The notes beneath the pieces were generated by a model. That model was not told the origin of the DNA, did no database searches, and saw only the letters and a list, made by a program, of their open reading frames with translations. The position numbers and the translations under genes are program-made. Below are positions 51,839 through 60,221 of a stretch of DNA of 64,000 bases, piece after piece; positions within the stretch are counted from its first letter, which is position 1, and the number at the start of each line of letters is the position of its first letter. The DNA is from Curtobacterium sp. MCSS17_008 (lineage in GTDB: Bacteria; Actinomycetota; Actinomycetes; Actinomycetales; Microbacteriaceae). The stretch spans positions 62,001 through 126,000 of the forward strand of contig NZ_QKSM01000001.1 in NCBI RefSeq assembly GCF_003234185.1, written 5' to 3'.

Positions 51839-52533
51839 TGAGTCCGACCGTGACGCCGTTCTCCGAGCTGCTGCGCCGACGGTCCCGCACGGACGTGGGT
51901 GCCGGCACCGTCGCGTGGACGGGCGGTGCGCACGACCTGCTGGCAGGCGAGTGCGACGTCGCCGACTACGCCGACCTGCTCGGACAGTACGCGGTCGTGT
52001 ACGACGCGCTCGAACGCGCCGCCGAGCGGATGGCGGACCACCCCGTCGCCGCGCCGTTCGTCACCGCGCAGCTGACGCGGATGCCGGCGATCCGCGCCGA
52101 CCTCGAGTACCTGGTCGGGCCGGACTGGTCCGAGCTCTGCTGTCCGACCGCGGCGACCACGGCCTACGTCCGTCGGCTCAACGAGGTCGCGGCGACCTCA
52201 CCGGGCGGCTTCGTCGCGCACCACTACACGCGGTACCTCGGCGACCTGTCCGGCGGCCCCACGCTCGCCCGGCTGCTCGAGGAACGCTTCGGTTTCGACA
52301 CCAACGGCGTGCTGTTCACGATCTTCGACCAGGTCGCCGACCCCGCTGCGTTCGAGGACACCTACCGGGCACAGCTGGACGCCGCGCCGTGGTCCGCCGC
52401 CGAGCGCGAGGCGGTGCTCGCCGAGGTCGACCTCGCCGCAGGCCTGGACCGGGCGCTCGTGGCGTCGCTGCGCGGCCCGGCGCCCGTCGGCACGACCGCC
52501 GCCGGACGCACCGTGCACCCCGTGCCCGCCTGA
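51838..52533 (+). CDS. Heme oxygenase-like protein, proximal histidine apparently missing
   Basis: This 231-residue protein resembles biliverdin-forming heme oxygenases, which open heme and release iron. The distal-helix motif is well kept (HHYTRYLGDLSGG, to residue 140), as are GECDVADYADLLGQYAVVYDALE-type positions (37-59). The first helix, however, reads SRTDVGAGTVAW where a histidine ligand is expected; Ala22 aligns with it. ATG 51838 sits at the end of the iron box with the -10 inside it, so the gene is iron-repressed and leaderless. It may bind heme by another residue or have a different role. Confidence 0.82.
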   Translation: MSPTVTPFSELLRRRSRTDVGAGTVAWTGGAHDLLAGECDVADYADLLGQYAVVYDALERAAERMADHPVAAPFVTAQLTRMPAIRADLEYLVGPDWSELCCPTAATTAYVRRLNEVAATSPGGFVAHHYTRYLGDLSGGPTLARLLEERFGFDTNGVLFTIFDQVADPAAFEDTYRAQLDAAPWSAAEREAVLAEVDLAAGLDRALVASLRGPAPVGTTAAGRTVHPVPA

Positions 52534-52669
52534 GCAGGGCACCGACCCGGCGGGGGCGACGTGCGACGCGAGCGCAGGGGTGCTCCCGCGCCGCGTCGTG
52601 GCCCCGGTGACCACGGACGAGGCGGTCGGTCCGTCCGGACGGTCGTCGTCACGTGCGTGCGTGCGCCGG

Positions 52670-52675
52670 TACAGT
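52670..52675 (+). promoter_or_regulatory. Probable -10 of ppc
   Basis: TACAGT lies 45 bases before ATG 52721, followed by a short GGGAC/GTCCC-containing leader and GAGAGGA as ribosome site. The -35 is not obvious. The rest of the 187-base gap shows nothing else. Confidence 0.4.
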
Positions 52676-52720
52676 GCTGGGGACCCGGGACGCGGTCCCG
52701 GCGCAACGTGAGAGGAACCC

Positions 52721-55372
52721 ATGACGGCGATCGACGGATCGACGCGCCACGGGCGCGCACGGGACGACGTCAGCGGTGCGGTCGACAGTGACCTGCGCGC
52801 GGACGTCCGGTACCTCGGCAACCTGCTCGGGCGGGTGCTGCGGGAGACCGGCGGCGACGACCTGCTCCACGACGTCGAGAGCCTGCGTGCCGCGGTCATC
52901 GACGCGTACGAGGGCTCCGACGCCGAGGGCGCCGCCCGGGCCGAGGCCGTCGTGGCAGGCATGTCCGCCGAGCGGGCCGAGGCCGTGGCGCAGGCGTTCA
53001 CGACCTACTTCCACCTGACGAACCTGGCCGAGGAGCACCACCGCGTGCGGGTCCTCCGCGCCCGTGGTGACGACGGTGGACTGGCCGGCGACTCGTTCCC
53101 GGCGACCTACGCCTCGCTCGTCGAGCAGGTCGGTGCCGACGAAGCAGCGTCGCGCCTCGCCGACCTGCGGTTCCACCCGGTGCTCACCGCCCACCCGACC
53201 GAGGCCCGCCGACGCGCGGTCACCACGGCGGTGCGGCGGATCACCGACCTCATCGACGAGCGCGACCGTGCCCGCAACGCCACCGCCCGGGCCGAGAACG
53301 AGCGTCGCCTGCTCGAGGAGATCACCACGCTCCTCCGCACATCGCCGCTGCGGACCACCCGCCCGACCCCGCTCGACGAGGTCCGCACCGCGATGAGCGT
53401 GTTCGACCAGACGCTGTTCGAGATCGTGCCGCAGGTCTACCGCCTGCTCGACGACCGGCTCCTCGGCGACGACGCGGGTCGCGTGCCCGTGACCGCGCCC
53501 GCGTTCGTGCGCTTCGGCACCTGGATCGGCGGTGACCGCGACGGCAACCCGCACGTCACCGCGGCGGTCACGCGGCAGGCGGCCGACATCGCGGCGGAGC
53601 ACATCCTGCTCGGACTCGCGCGTGCCGCGACCCGCATCGGCTCGGCGCTGACGCTCGACGCCGCCGAGACCCCGGCCGACCCCGGCCTGCAGGCGCTCGT
53701 CGCCGCGCAGGAGTCCCTCGACCCGAGCATCGCCGAGCGCATCGGGGTCCGTGCCCCGAACGAGACCCACCGGCGCGCGCTGCTCTTCGTCGCGGCAAGG
53801 ATCCGGGCCACGCGTCGCGGGCAGGACGGCCTGGCCTACGGCGGTCCCGAGGAACTCCTCGCCGACCTCCGCGTCATCCAGTCGTCGCTCGTCGCCGCCG
53901 GGGCGGTCCGCACGGCTAACGGAGAGCTCCAGAACCTCGTGTGGCAGGTCGAGACCTTCGGGTTCCACCTCGCCGAGCTCGAGGTGCGCCAGCACTCCCA
54001 GGTGCACCGCAACGCCCTGGCCGAGATCCGCGCGGGTGGCGCGCTCAGCGAGACCACGGAGGAGGTCCTCGCCGTCTTCCGGACCGTCGCCGACCTGCAG
54101 CAGCGGTACGGCGTGCGCGCCGCGCACCGCTACATCGTCTCCTTCACGCAGTCCGCCGCGGACCTGGCGAACGTGCACGAGCTCGCCGTCGCCGCCTGCG
54201 GTGACGCCGCCCCGGTGCTCGACGTCATCCCGCTGTTCGAGACCTTCGCGGACCTGCACGCGAGCGTCGACATCCTCGACGAGGCCGTGCGCACCGAGCC
54301 GTTCCAGCGTCGGCTCGCGGCGACCGGGCGCAGGCTCGAGGTCATGCTCGGGTACTCCGACTCGTCGAAGGACGTCGGTCCGGTGTCGGCGAACCTCGCG
54401 CTGTACGACGCCCAGGCCCGGATCGCCGACTGGGCGCGGGACAACGACGTCGAACTGACGCTGTTCCACGGCCGCGGCGGTTCGCTCGGCCGCGGCGGCG
54501 GACCGGCGAACGAGGCCGTCCTCGCGCAGCCGCCGGGCTCGATCGACGGCCGGCTCAAGCTCACCGAGCAGGGTGAGGTCATCTTCGCCCAGTACGGCGA
54601 CCAGGACATCGCCGCGCGCCACCTCGAGCAGATGGCGTCGGCCACGCTGTTCGCGTCGTCGCCGTCGAACGAGGAACGGACGGCCGCGGCCGCCACGCGC
54701 TTCGCCGACCTGGCCCAGCAGCTCGACGACGTCTCCCGGCAGGCGTTCTACGACCTGGTGAAGGCGGACGGGTTCGCGCCGTGGTTCGCCCGGGTCACCC
54801 CGATGGAGGAGATCGGCCTCCTGCCGCTCGGCTCCCGCCCCGCCCGGCGCGGTCTGAGTGTCGAGTCGCTCGAGGACCTCCGCGCGATCCCCTGGGTGTT
54901 CTCGTGGACGCAGGCGCGCATCAACCTGGCCGGCTGGTACGGCCTCGGCTCCGCGCTCGAGGCGATCGGCGACGTCGACGTGCTCCGTGCCGCGTACGCC
55001 GAGTGGCCGCTGTTCGGCGCGATGATCAAGAACGTCGAGATGTCGCTCGCCAAGACCGACGAGCAGATCGCCCGCCGGTACCTCGAGCTGGCCGACCGCG
55101 ACGACCTCGCGGCGAAGGTGCTCGACGAGATGCTCCGGACGCGCGACTGGGTGCTCCGCGTCTCCGGCGGGAGCGACGTGCTCGAGGACCGTCCCGTGCT
55201 CGCCCGTGCCGTCCGTCTGCGCAGCCCGTACGTCGACGCGCTCTCGCACCTGCAGCTCCGCGCCCTCCGCGCCATCCGCACGTCCGGCAGCACGGATCCG
55301 ACGGACGGCGACCACCGGCTGCTCCTGCTCACCGTCAACGGGATCGCGGCAGGCCTGCAGAACACGGGGTGA
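52721..55372 (+). CDS. ppc: Phosphoenolpyruvate carboxylase
   Basis: This is an 883-residue enzyme that makes oxaloacetate from PEP and bicarbonate to refill the TCA cycle. Catalytic motifs are complete: LTAHPTEARRR (histidine loop), GGDRDGNPHV, GYSDSSKDVGP, FHGRGGSLGRGGGP and the C-terminal QNTG needed for allosteric control. Length is normal. ATG 52721 has GAGAGGAA six bases upstream. The gene ends at a dispersed-family hairpin. No neighbour is functionally linked. Confidence 0.97.
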   Translation: MTAIDGSTRHGRARDDVSGAVDSDLRADVRYLGNLLGRVLRETGGDDLLHDVESLRAAVIDAYEGSDAEGAARAEAVVAGMSAERAEAVAQAFTTYFHLTNLAEEHHRVRVLRARGDDGGLAGDSFPATYASLVEQVGADEAASRLADLRFHPVLTAHPTEARRRAVTTAVRRITDLIDERDRARNATARAENERRLLEEITTLLRTSPLRTTRPTPLDEVRTAMSVFDQTLFEIVPQVYRLLDDRLLGDDAGRVPVTAPAFVRFGTWIGGDRDGNPHVTAAVTRQAADIAAEHILLGLARAATRIGSALTLDAAETPADPGLQALVAAQESLDPSIAERIGVRAPNETHRRALLFVAARIRATRRGQDGLAYGGPEELLADLRVIQSSLVAAGAVRTANGELQNLVWQVETFGFHLAELEVRQHSQVHRNALAEIRAGGALSETTEEVLAVFRTVADLQQRYGVRAAHRYIVSFTQSAADLANVHELAVAACGDAAPVLDVIPLFETFADLHASVDILDEAVRTEPFQRRLAATGRRLEVMLGYSDSSKDVGPVSANLALYDAQARIADWARDNDVELTLFHGRGGSLGRGGGPANEAVLAQPPGSIDGRLKLTEQGEVIFAQYGDQDIAARHLEQMASATLFASSPSNEERTAAAATRFADLAQQLDDVSRQAFYDLVKADGFAPWFARVTPMEEIGLLPLGSRPARRGLSVESLEDLRAIPWVFSWTQARINLAGWYGLGSALEAIGDVDVLRAAYAEWPLFGAMIKNVEMSLAKTDEQIARRYLELADRDDLAAKVLDEMLRTRDWVLRVSGGSDVLEDRPVLARAVRLRSPYVDALSHLQLRALRAIRTSGSTDPTDGDHRLLLLTVNGIAAGLQNTG

Positions 55373-55390
55373 CGGACCGGTCGACCCGTC

Positions 55391-55432
55391 GGACGGGAGG
55401 CGCGGTGCCGGCGGGCGCCGCGCCTCCCGTCC
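55391..55432. terminator. 15-bp hairpin after ppc
   Basis: GGACGGGAGGCGCGG (55391-55405) and CCGCGCCTCCCGTCC (55418-55432) pair exactly around a GC-rich loop. It follows the ppc stop by 18 bases. A member of the dispersed family. The rest of the gap to 55655 (222 nt) shows no gene. Confidence 0.78.
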
Positions 55433-55655
55433 GTCCTGCCGTCCTCCCGCACACGCGGGCGGGGCGACGGACCCGGCACGCACCTCCCCGGCGTCGAGGG
55501 CGGCACGGCGCAGCGACCGAGGACGGTCACGCGGTGGTTCGTGGCGGCCGCGGTCGTCGTGCCGGTGGTCGCGGAAGCGGCGAGGCCGTACCGCTCGACG
55601 GCCTGCACCAGGTAGGTTGCAGGGTGCACCCGTTCCGAACCGAGGAGACACCTGC

Positions 55656-55994
55656 ATGGACATCGTCGTACACGAGGCAACGGACGACACCGCCGTCCTC
55701 GAGTGCAGTGGACGCCTGAACATGGTCAGCGCGGGCGCGTTCCGCGAGACCGTGGCCAAGGTCGTCGAGGGTGGCCGCGCCCGGCTGGTCGTCGAACTGT
55801 CGGGCGTCGAGTTCATGGACTCGTCCGGGCTCGGTGCGCTCGTCGGCTGCCTCAAGACCGCGCGACAGGCGGGGGGAGACCTCCGGATCGCCGCACCGTC
55901 GGAGCAGGTGCAGATGGTGCTGAAGCTCTCGAACATCGACAAGATCCTGCGGACGTACCCGGACGGGGACGCCGCAGTGACGACCTGGGGATGA
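55656..55994 (+). CDS. STAS-domain anti-sigma factor antagonist
   Basis: This 112-residue STAS protein resembles RsbV/SpoIIAA. The phosphorylation site is the first serine of FMDSSGLGAL. Unphosphorylated protein would bind the anti-sigma kinase and free a sigma factor. GAGGAGA lies seven bases before ATG 55656. The kinase gene overlaps by four bases (ATGA 55991-55994). The SpoIIE-type phosphatase at 39.8 kb is a candidate to reset it. Confidence 0.93.
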   Translation: MDIVVHEATDDTAVLECSGRLNMVSAGAFRETVAKVVEGGRARLVVELSGVEFMDSSGLGALVGCLKTARQAGGDLRIAAPSEQVQMVLKLSNIDKILRTYPDGDAAVTTWG

Positions 55995-56404
55995 CCGTGG
56001 CCATGGGCGACCACGTCCTCGACCTCGCCTGCCCGCCCGACGACGTCACGGCGGTGCACACGTTCCTGTCCTCGGTGTGGGACAACGAGCCCGAGCTGTC
56101 CCTCGAGGACCGGATGGCGCTCGAGCTCGCGCTGGTGGAACTCGCCTCGAACGTCATCGAGCACGGGGCAGACGGTCGCCGGGTGACCTGCTCGCTCCGG
56201 GTCGGCGTCGGCCCGGACGAGGTGCTCGTCTCCCTGACCGACGACGGCGTCCCGGTGCTCGTCGACCCATCGGCGGCACACCTGCCCGATGCCCTCGCCG
56301 AGGGAGGTCGCGGGCTCGCCCTCGTACAGATGGTCGTGGACGACCTGCGCTACGACCGCGTCGACGACCGGAACCGCTGGGTGGTCCGCCGCGGGCGGCA
56401 CTGA
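55991..56404 (+). CDS. Anti-sigma factor / serine kinase, RsbW-like
   Basis: This 137-residue GHKL-type ATPase has the N box in ALVELASNVIEHG and the G1 box in VSLTDDGVPV, with a further glycine-rich AEGGRGLALV. It is expected to phosphorylate the STAS protein encoded just upstream and to hold a sigma factor in the alternative state. No sigma factor gene is adjacent, so the target lies elsewhere or the pair controls another output. ATG 55991 overlaps the STAS stop. Confidence 0.9.
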   Translation: MTVAMGDHVLDLACPPDDVTAVHTFLSSVWDNEPELSLEDRMALELALVELASNVIEHGADGRRVTCSLRVGVGPDEVLVSLTDDGVPVLVDPSAAHLPDALAEGGRGLALVQMVVDDLRYDRVDDRNRWVVRRGRH

Positions 56405-56533
56405 GCGGTCGCCGGGCCGGCGGCCCTCGTCAGGGGGTGACGCGTCGGCCGATCTGCGCACGTGCGCAGCCGGTCCCCGCAGACCGTCGTGCCGAGCGGG
56501 AGATCCACCCCTCGTGGTGGGACGCTCCGTCCG

Positions 56534-57499
56534 GTGAGCACCGAGACACCCGTGGACGCCCGGACGCGCTTCGAGTCGGCCGGCACGGACCTCGGAGCGG
56601 CGCTCGACATGTTCGGGCAGGCCTACGAGGGAGCAGGTTTCGCCGGCGCCCGCACCGAGCGTGACTTCTCCTACCGGTTCCGTGTGGTCGGGGACGAGGC
56701 GATGACGTTCCGCTCGACGTCCTTCGACGCCCGGGCGACGGGGCACGCGTCGAGCGGTGACGAGTACGTCGTCGTGTGGACCTCGGAGGGCACCGGCGCC
56801 GTCGGCTCCGGTGAGGCGCAGGTGCACTACGGTCCCGCGACGCCCGTGGTGTTCCCGACGGACGGTCCCTTCGCGTTCGACCTGCGGGACGTGCGCCAGA
56901 GCCTCGTCCACTTCGACCGGGGCTTCCTCGAGCGCGTCGCCGCCGAGGTGCACGGCACCACCGGCCGTCCGCTCGTCTTCGACCAGGCCCGGCGTCCGCG
57001 TCGTGAGGACCTGGCCGAGTGGAACCGCCAGGTGCACCGCGCGGCCGAGGTCCTCTTCTCCAGGGCCCCCGTGTCGGCCCTGGCGCTCGCGACGGCCGCG
57101 CACGAGACGGCGTCGGCGATGCTGCACACCTTCCCGCACGAACAGGTCGCACCCGAGTCCCCGGTGCCGCAGGGTGCCACGAGTCGTGTCCGCGCGGCGC
57201 TCGAGTACATGCACGCACACGCCCACACGCCGATCACGACGACCGACGTCGCCGAGCACGTCGGACTGAGCGTCCGCGGTCTGCAGCAGGCCTTCCAACG
57301 GCAGGTCGGGACCGCCCCGAACGCGATGCTCCGCGGCATCCGCATGGACCGGGTGCGCGACGAGCTCCGTCGTGCCGCGCCCGGGCAGCTCACCGTGGCG
57401 TCGGTCGCCGTGCGCTGGGGGTTCGCGCACCTCGGGCGGTTCTCCGCCGCCTACGCCGAGCGCTTCGGCGAGTACCCCCGCGACACCCTGCGGGCGTGA
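56534..57499 (+). CDS. AraC-family transcriptional regulator
   Basis: This 321-residue protein has a C-terminal double helix-turn-helix: ITTTDVAEHVGLSVRGLQQAFQRQ-type first motif (with VGTAPNAMLRGIRMDRVRDE between) and VASVAVRWGFAHLGRFSAAY as the second. The N-terminal domain resembles the AraC-binding-like cupin of XylS/FeaR-type activators (YEGAGFAGARTERDFSYRF). GTG 56534 was chosen; GACGCT seven bases upstream is a weak leaderless signal. The small hydrolase gene starts 28 bases after the stop with its own hexamer. The inducer is unknown. Confidence 0.9.
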   Translation: MSTETPVDARTRFESAGTDLGAALDMFGQAYEGAGFAGARTERDFSYRFRVVGDEAMTFRSTSFDARATGHASSGDEYVVVWTSEGTGAVGSGEAQVHYGPATPVVFPTDGPFAFDLRDVRQSLVHFDRGFLERVAAEVHGTTGRPLVFDQARRPRREDLAEWNRQVHRAAEVLFSRAPVSALALATAAHETASAMLHTFPHEQVAPESPVPQGATSRVRAALEYMHAHAHTPITTTDVAEHVGLSVRGLQQAFQRQVGTAPNAMLRGIRMDRVRDELRRAAPGQLTVASVAVRWGFAHLGRFSAAYAERFGEYPRDTLRA

Positions 57500-57527
57500 C
57501 GCCCGGTGGTCCCGCTACGATGCCCGG

Positions 57528-58100
57528 ATGAACGAGCACCCGCGGCCCGCCGACCGGCACCCGTGGGTCGTCGTGCCGGGCATCTGGGGGTCCGACCCCG
57601 AACACTGGCAGTCCCGCTGGCAGGACACGCGGGGCGCCGCGGCCGTCCGGATCGCGCCGACCTCGTGGTCGGAGCCGGAGCCCGGCGACTGGGACCGCGC
57701 GATCTCCGACGCCGTCGCCGCCTGCGGTCGCCCGCCGGTGCTCGTGGCGCACAGCCTCGGTGTCCTGGCCGCCGCGCACTGGCTCGCCGCCCACGACGGC
57801 AGCAGCGTCGTCGCCGCCTTCCTCGTCGCGCCGCCGGACCCCGATGCGCCGGCGTTCCCGGAGGCGGCCCGGGGGTTCCGCGCCCCGTCCCGCCCGGTGG
57901 CGTCGCCGACGGCCCTCGTGGTGAGCGACGACGACCCGTACTGCTCGGTGGACCGTGCCGAGCACTTCGCCACGGTGCTCGGCGCCCGGACGCTGCGGGT
58001 GGGTGCGCGCCAGCACGTCAACGTCGCGAGCGGGGTCGGTGCCTGGGACGAGGGGCGGAGGCTGCTGGACGCCTTCGTGGGGGCGGTCCCGGAAGCGTGA
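57528..58100 (+). CDS. RBBP9/YdeN-type alpha/beta hydrolase
   Basis: This is a 190-residue serine hydrolase of the RBBP9 (DUF1234-like) family. The opening VVVPGIWGSDPEHWQSRWQD is diagnostic. The nucleophile is in VLVAHSLGVLAA, the acid in VVSDDDPYC, and the histidine in RQHVNVASGVG. The natural substrate is unknown. ATG 57528 follows TACGAT by exactly six bases with no ribosome site, indicating a leaderless transcript although AraC lies just upstream. Confidence 0.92.
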   Translation: MNEHPRPADRHPWVVVPGIWGSDPEHWQSRWQDTRGAAAVRIAPTSWSEPEPGDWDRAISDAVAACGRPPVLVAHSLGVLAAAHWLAAHDGSSVVAAFLVAPPDPDAPAFPEAARGFRAPSRPVASPTALVVSDDDPYCSVDRAEHFATVLGARTLRVGARQHVNVASGVGAWDEGRRLLDAFVGAVPEA

Positions 58101-58206
58101 CACGCCGCTCACGTCCACGCCGACACGTCACGTGTCCAGCGCCGGGATGCGCGACACTCCGCGGATCTCCCCGCTCCGGTCACCCGTGATATCTATCCTG
58201 CGTCAC
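58101..58206 (+). promoter_or_regulatory. Short gap with leaderless -10 (TATCCT)
   Basis: The gap ends with GATATCTATCCT; TATCCT at 58194-58199 lies seven bases before ATG 58207. This is an AT-richer patch than its surroundings and the likely promoter of the next gene. Nothing else is seen. Confidence 0.5.
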
Positions 58207-59325
58207 ATGGAGACCAAGCCCGGTGCACGCACCCCCCTCGTCGACCCGTTCGGTCGCGAGCTCGAGCAGTGGCTCCGAGACGTCCCGGTCCCGCGCACCC
58301 CGTACCTGGCGGACCTCGTGGTGCCGCCGGTCACGGGTCCCGTGCAGCGCCCGGTCACGGCGACGGATGCCCCGGTCCGCTCCACGCCCGTGCCCGCCGC
58401 GACCGAGCAATCGCCCGCCGCAACCGAGCAATCGCCCGCCGCGACCGAGCAGTCGCCCGCCGTGCCGCAGGTGTCCGAGCAGCCCGTCGTCGACCAGGCC
58501 GAGGCGCCCACGTCGTTCCGCCGTCGCGACCGTGCCCGTCACGTCGCGGCCTGCGCCCCGTCGTTCCCGGAACCCCCGGCACGCCTCGCCCTCCGCATCG
58601 AGGACCTCGCCGTCGAGGTGTCCGCGTCGAGCGGCCGCACGACCGTCGAGCGCATCGAGCTGCTCGAGGACGAGGTCCGTCGTCGCGACGAGGACCTCGC
58701 CCGTCTCGCCGCGTGGGAGGTCGCCGTCGCCGACCTCGACGACGCTGAGGTCGAGGCAGCGCGTGCCTTCGCCAGCGCCGTCTTCGCCGACCTGCTCGCC
58801 GACGCCGCGGACGAGGCCGAGCGACGCGACCGCGCCGCCGCACGACGTGCGGCCACCGCGTCCGTGCCCACGTCCGTGCGGCAGGCCGTTGCCCCGCGGT
58901 CCGCGAGCACCACGGCGGGACCTGCTCCCGCCCTCCGCTCCCGCCACGTCGACGTCGCCACGATGCCGGCGGTCGAGAGCGTGACCGTCGCCGGCGCCAC
59001 GGCGACCACCGACGGACGCGACGAGCCGGTCCGTCCGGTCCTGTCCCTCCAGGCCCGCACCCCGGTCTCGGCGAACACGCGTCCGACGCCGCTCGTCCAG
59101 CCGGCGACCGGTCCGACCGTCATCGACCGTGCCGCCTTCGCCGCCGCGCTGACCGCCCACGTCGGCACCACGGCGAGCACGCCGGTGGTCCTGCCGGAAG
59201 CGCTCTCGGTCCCGAGCACCGTCGACGACGCGTCCACGTCCGCGACGACCGTCGAGGGCGGTGCCGACGACGGCTGGTGGACGCGGCTGGTCACCCGCCT
59301 CCGTGCCCTGTTCGGCCGTCGCTGA
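58207..59325 (+). CDS. Hypothetical protein with ATEQSPA repeats and coiled-coil
   Basis: This 372-residue protein has low-complexity parts. Residues 64-84 are three copies of a 7-residue unit (ATEQSPA), encoded by exact 21-bp repeats at 58396-58458. Around 120-220 there is an acidic-basic alternating helical region (VERIELLEDEVRRRDEDLA), likely coiled-coil. The C-terminal third is Thr/Ala/Val-rich and ends in an amphipathic basic helix (WWTRLVTRLRALFGRR) that could touch the membrane. I recognise no domain. Codon use is like its neighbours, so it is a genuine gene. It begins with a leaderless signal. Confidence 0.72.
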   Translation: METKPGARTPLVDPFGRELEQWLRDVPVPRTPYLADLVVPPVTGPVQRPVTATDAPVRSTPVPAATEQSPAATEQSPAATEQSPAVPQVSEQPVVDQAEAPTSFRRRDRARHVAACAPSFPEPPARLALRIEDLAVEVSASSGRTTVERIELLEDEVRRRDEDLARLAAWEVAVADLDDAEVEAARAFASAVFADLLADAADEAERRDRAAARRAATASVPTSVRQAVAPRSASTTAGPAPALRSRHVDVATMPAVESVTVAGATATTDGRDEPVRPVLSLQARTPVSANTRPTPLVQPATGPTVIDRAAFAAALTAHVGTTASTPVVLPEALSVPSTVDDASTSATTVEGGADDGWWTRLVTRLRALFGRR

Positions 59326-59363
59326 GGCGACGACCGACTCCGGCGGCTCGGTAGACTGACGGG

Positions 59364-60221
59364 ATGCCGACGCTCCGCGAACTCCAGGCCGTCATCGAGG
59401 ACCTGTGGCCCGCCGCCGGCGCCGAGTCCTGGGACGCCGTGGGGCTCGTCTCCGGCCACCCCGACCAGCGGGTCGACCACGTCCACCTCGCCGTCGACGC
59501 CGTCCCGGCCACCGCGGACGAGGCGGTCGAGCTCGGCGCCGACCTGCTGCTCACCCACCACCCGCTCCTGCTGCGCGGCGTGACGACCATCGACGAGACC
59601 ACCTACAAGGGCCGCGTGCTCGCGACCCTCGTCCGCGGCGGGGTCGGGCTGCTCGCGGCCCACACGAACGCCGACGTCGTGACCACCGGCACGTCCGCCG
59701 TGCTCGCCGACCGGTTGGGGCTCACCGAGCAGCAGCCGCTCGAGACCGGTGCCGACCCCGCGACGGGCATCGGACGCGTCGGAGTCCTGCCGGAGCCGAC
59801 CACGTTGATCACGCTCGCCCGGCACCTCGCCGACCTCCTGCCCCCGACCGCGACCGGTGTCCGCGTCTCCGGCGACCCCGACCGCCCGGTCCGGACCGTC
59901 GCGCTCTGCGCCGGAGCCGGCGACGCCTACCTCGGGAACGCCGCCGTCCGCGCGGCCGACGTCTACGTGACGAGCGACCTGCGGCACCACCCGGCATCGG
60001 AGTTCCGCGAGCAGGCGGCGCTCGGCGACGGACCCGCACTCGTCGACACGTCGCACTGGGCCACCGAGTGGCTGTGGCTCGACGTCGCCGCGGAGCAGCT
60101 GCGCCGTGCCGCCGGTGTCCGCGTGACCGTGAGCGACCTGCGCACCGATCCCTGGGACTTCGCCGTCCTGCCGGCGGCCGAGCCCGCCCCCGAACCCGCC
60201 CACGAAGGAGACCGACCGTGA
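59364..60221 (+). CDS. Nif3-like dinuclear metal centre protein (YbgI/YqfO family)
   Basis: This is a 285-residue member of the Nif3 family, which folds into hexamers with two metals per subunit; some act as GTP cyclohydrolase-like or metal-insertase proteins. Metal ligands are in LLLTHHPLLLRG, GLLAAHTNADV and DTSHWATEW. TAGACT ends six bases before ATG 59364, so the mRNA is probably leaderless. Its stop overlaps the next GTG (60218-60221), the classic pairing with the zinc-ribbon-family gene seen throughout Actinobacteria. Confidence 0.94.
   Translation: MPTLRELQAVIEDLWPAAGAESWDAVGLVSGHPDQRVDHVHLAVDAVPATADEAVELGADLLLTHHPLLLRGVTTIDETTYKGRVLATLVRGGVGLLAAHTNADVVTTGTSAVLADRLGLTEQQPLETGADPATGIGRVGVLPEPTTLITLARHLADLLPPTATGVRVSGDPDRPVRTVALCAGAGDAYLGNAAVRAADVYVTSDLRHHPASEFREQAALGDGPALVDTSHWATEWLWLDVAAEQLRRAAGVRVTVSDLRTDPWDFAVLPAAEPAPEPAHEGDRP

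Noticed and set aside
52649-57430. A 1,593-codon open frame on the minus strand
   Set aside because: It runs antisense to ppc, the STAS pair and the AraC gene and across several intergenic gaps. Composition is Arg/Gly/Asp/Val-rich as expected of GC-rich shadow frames, and no domain is visible.
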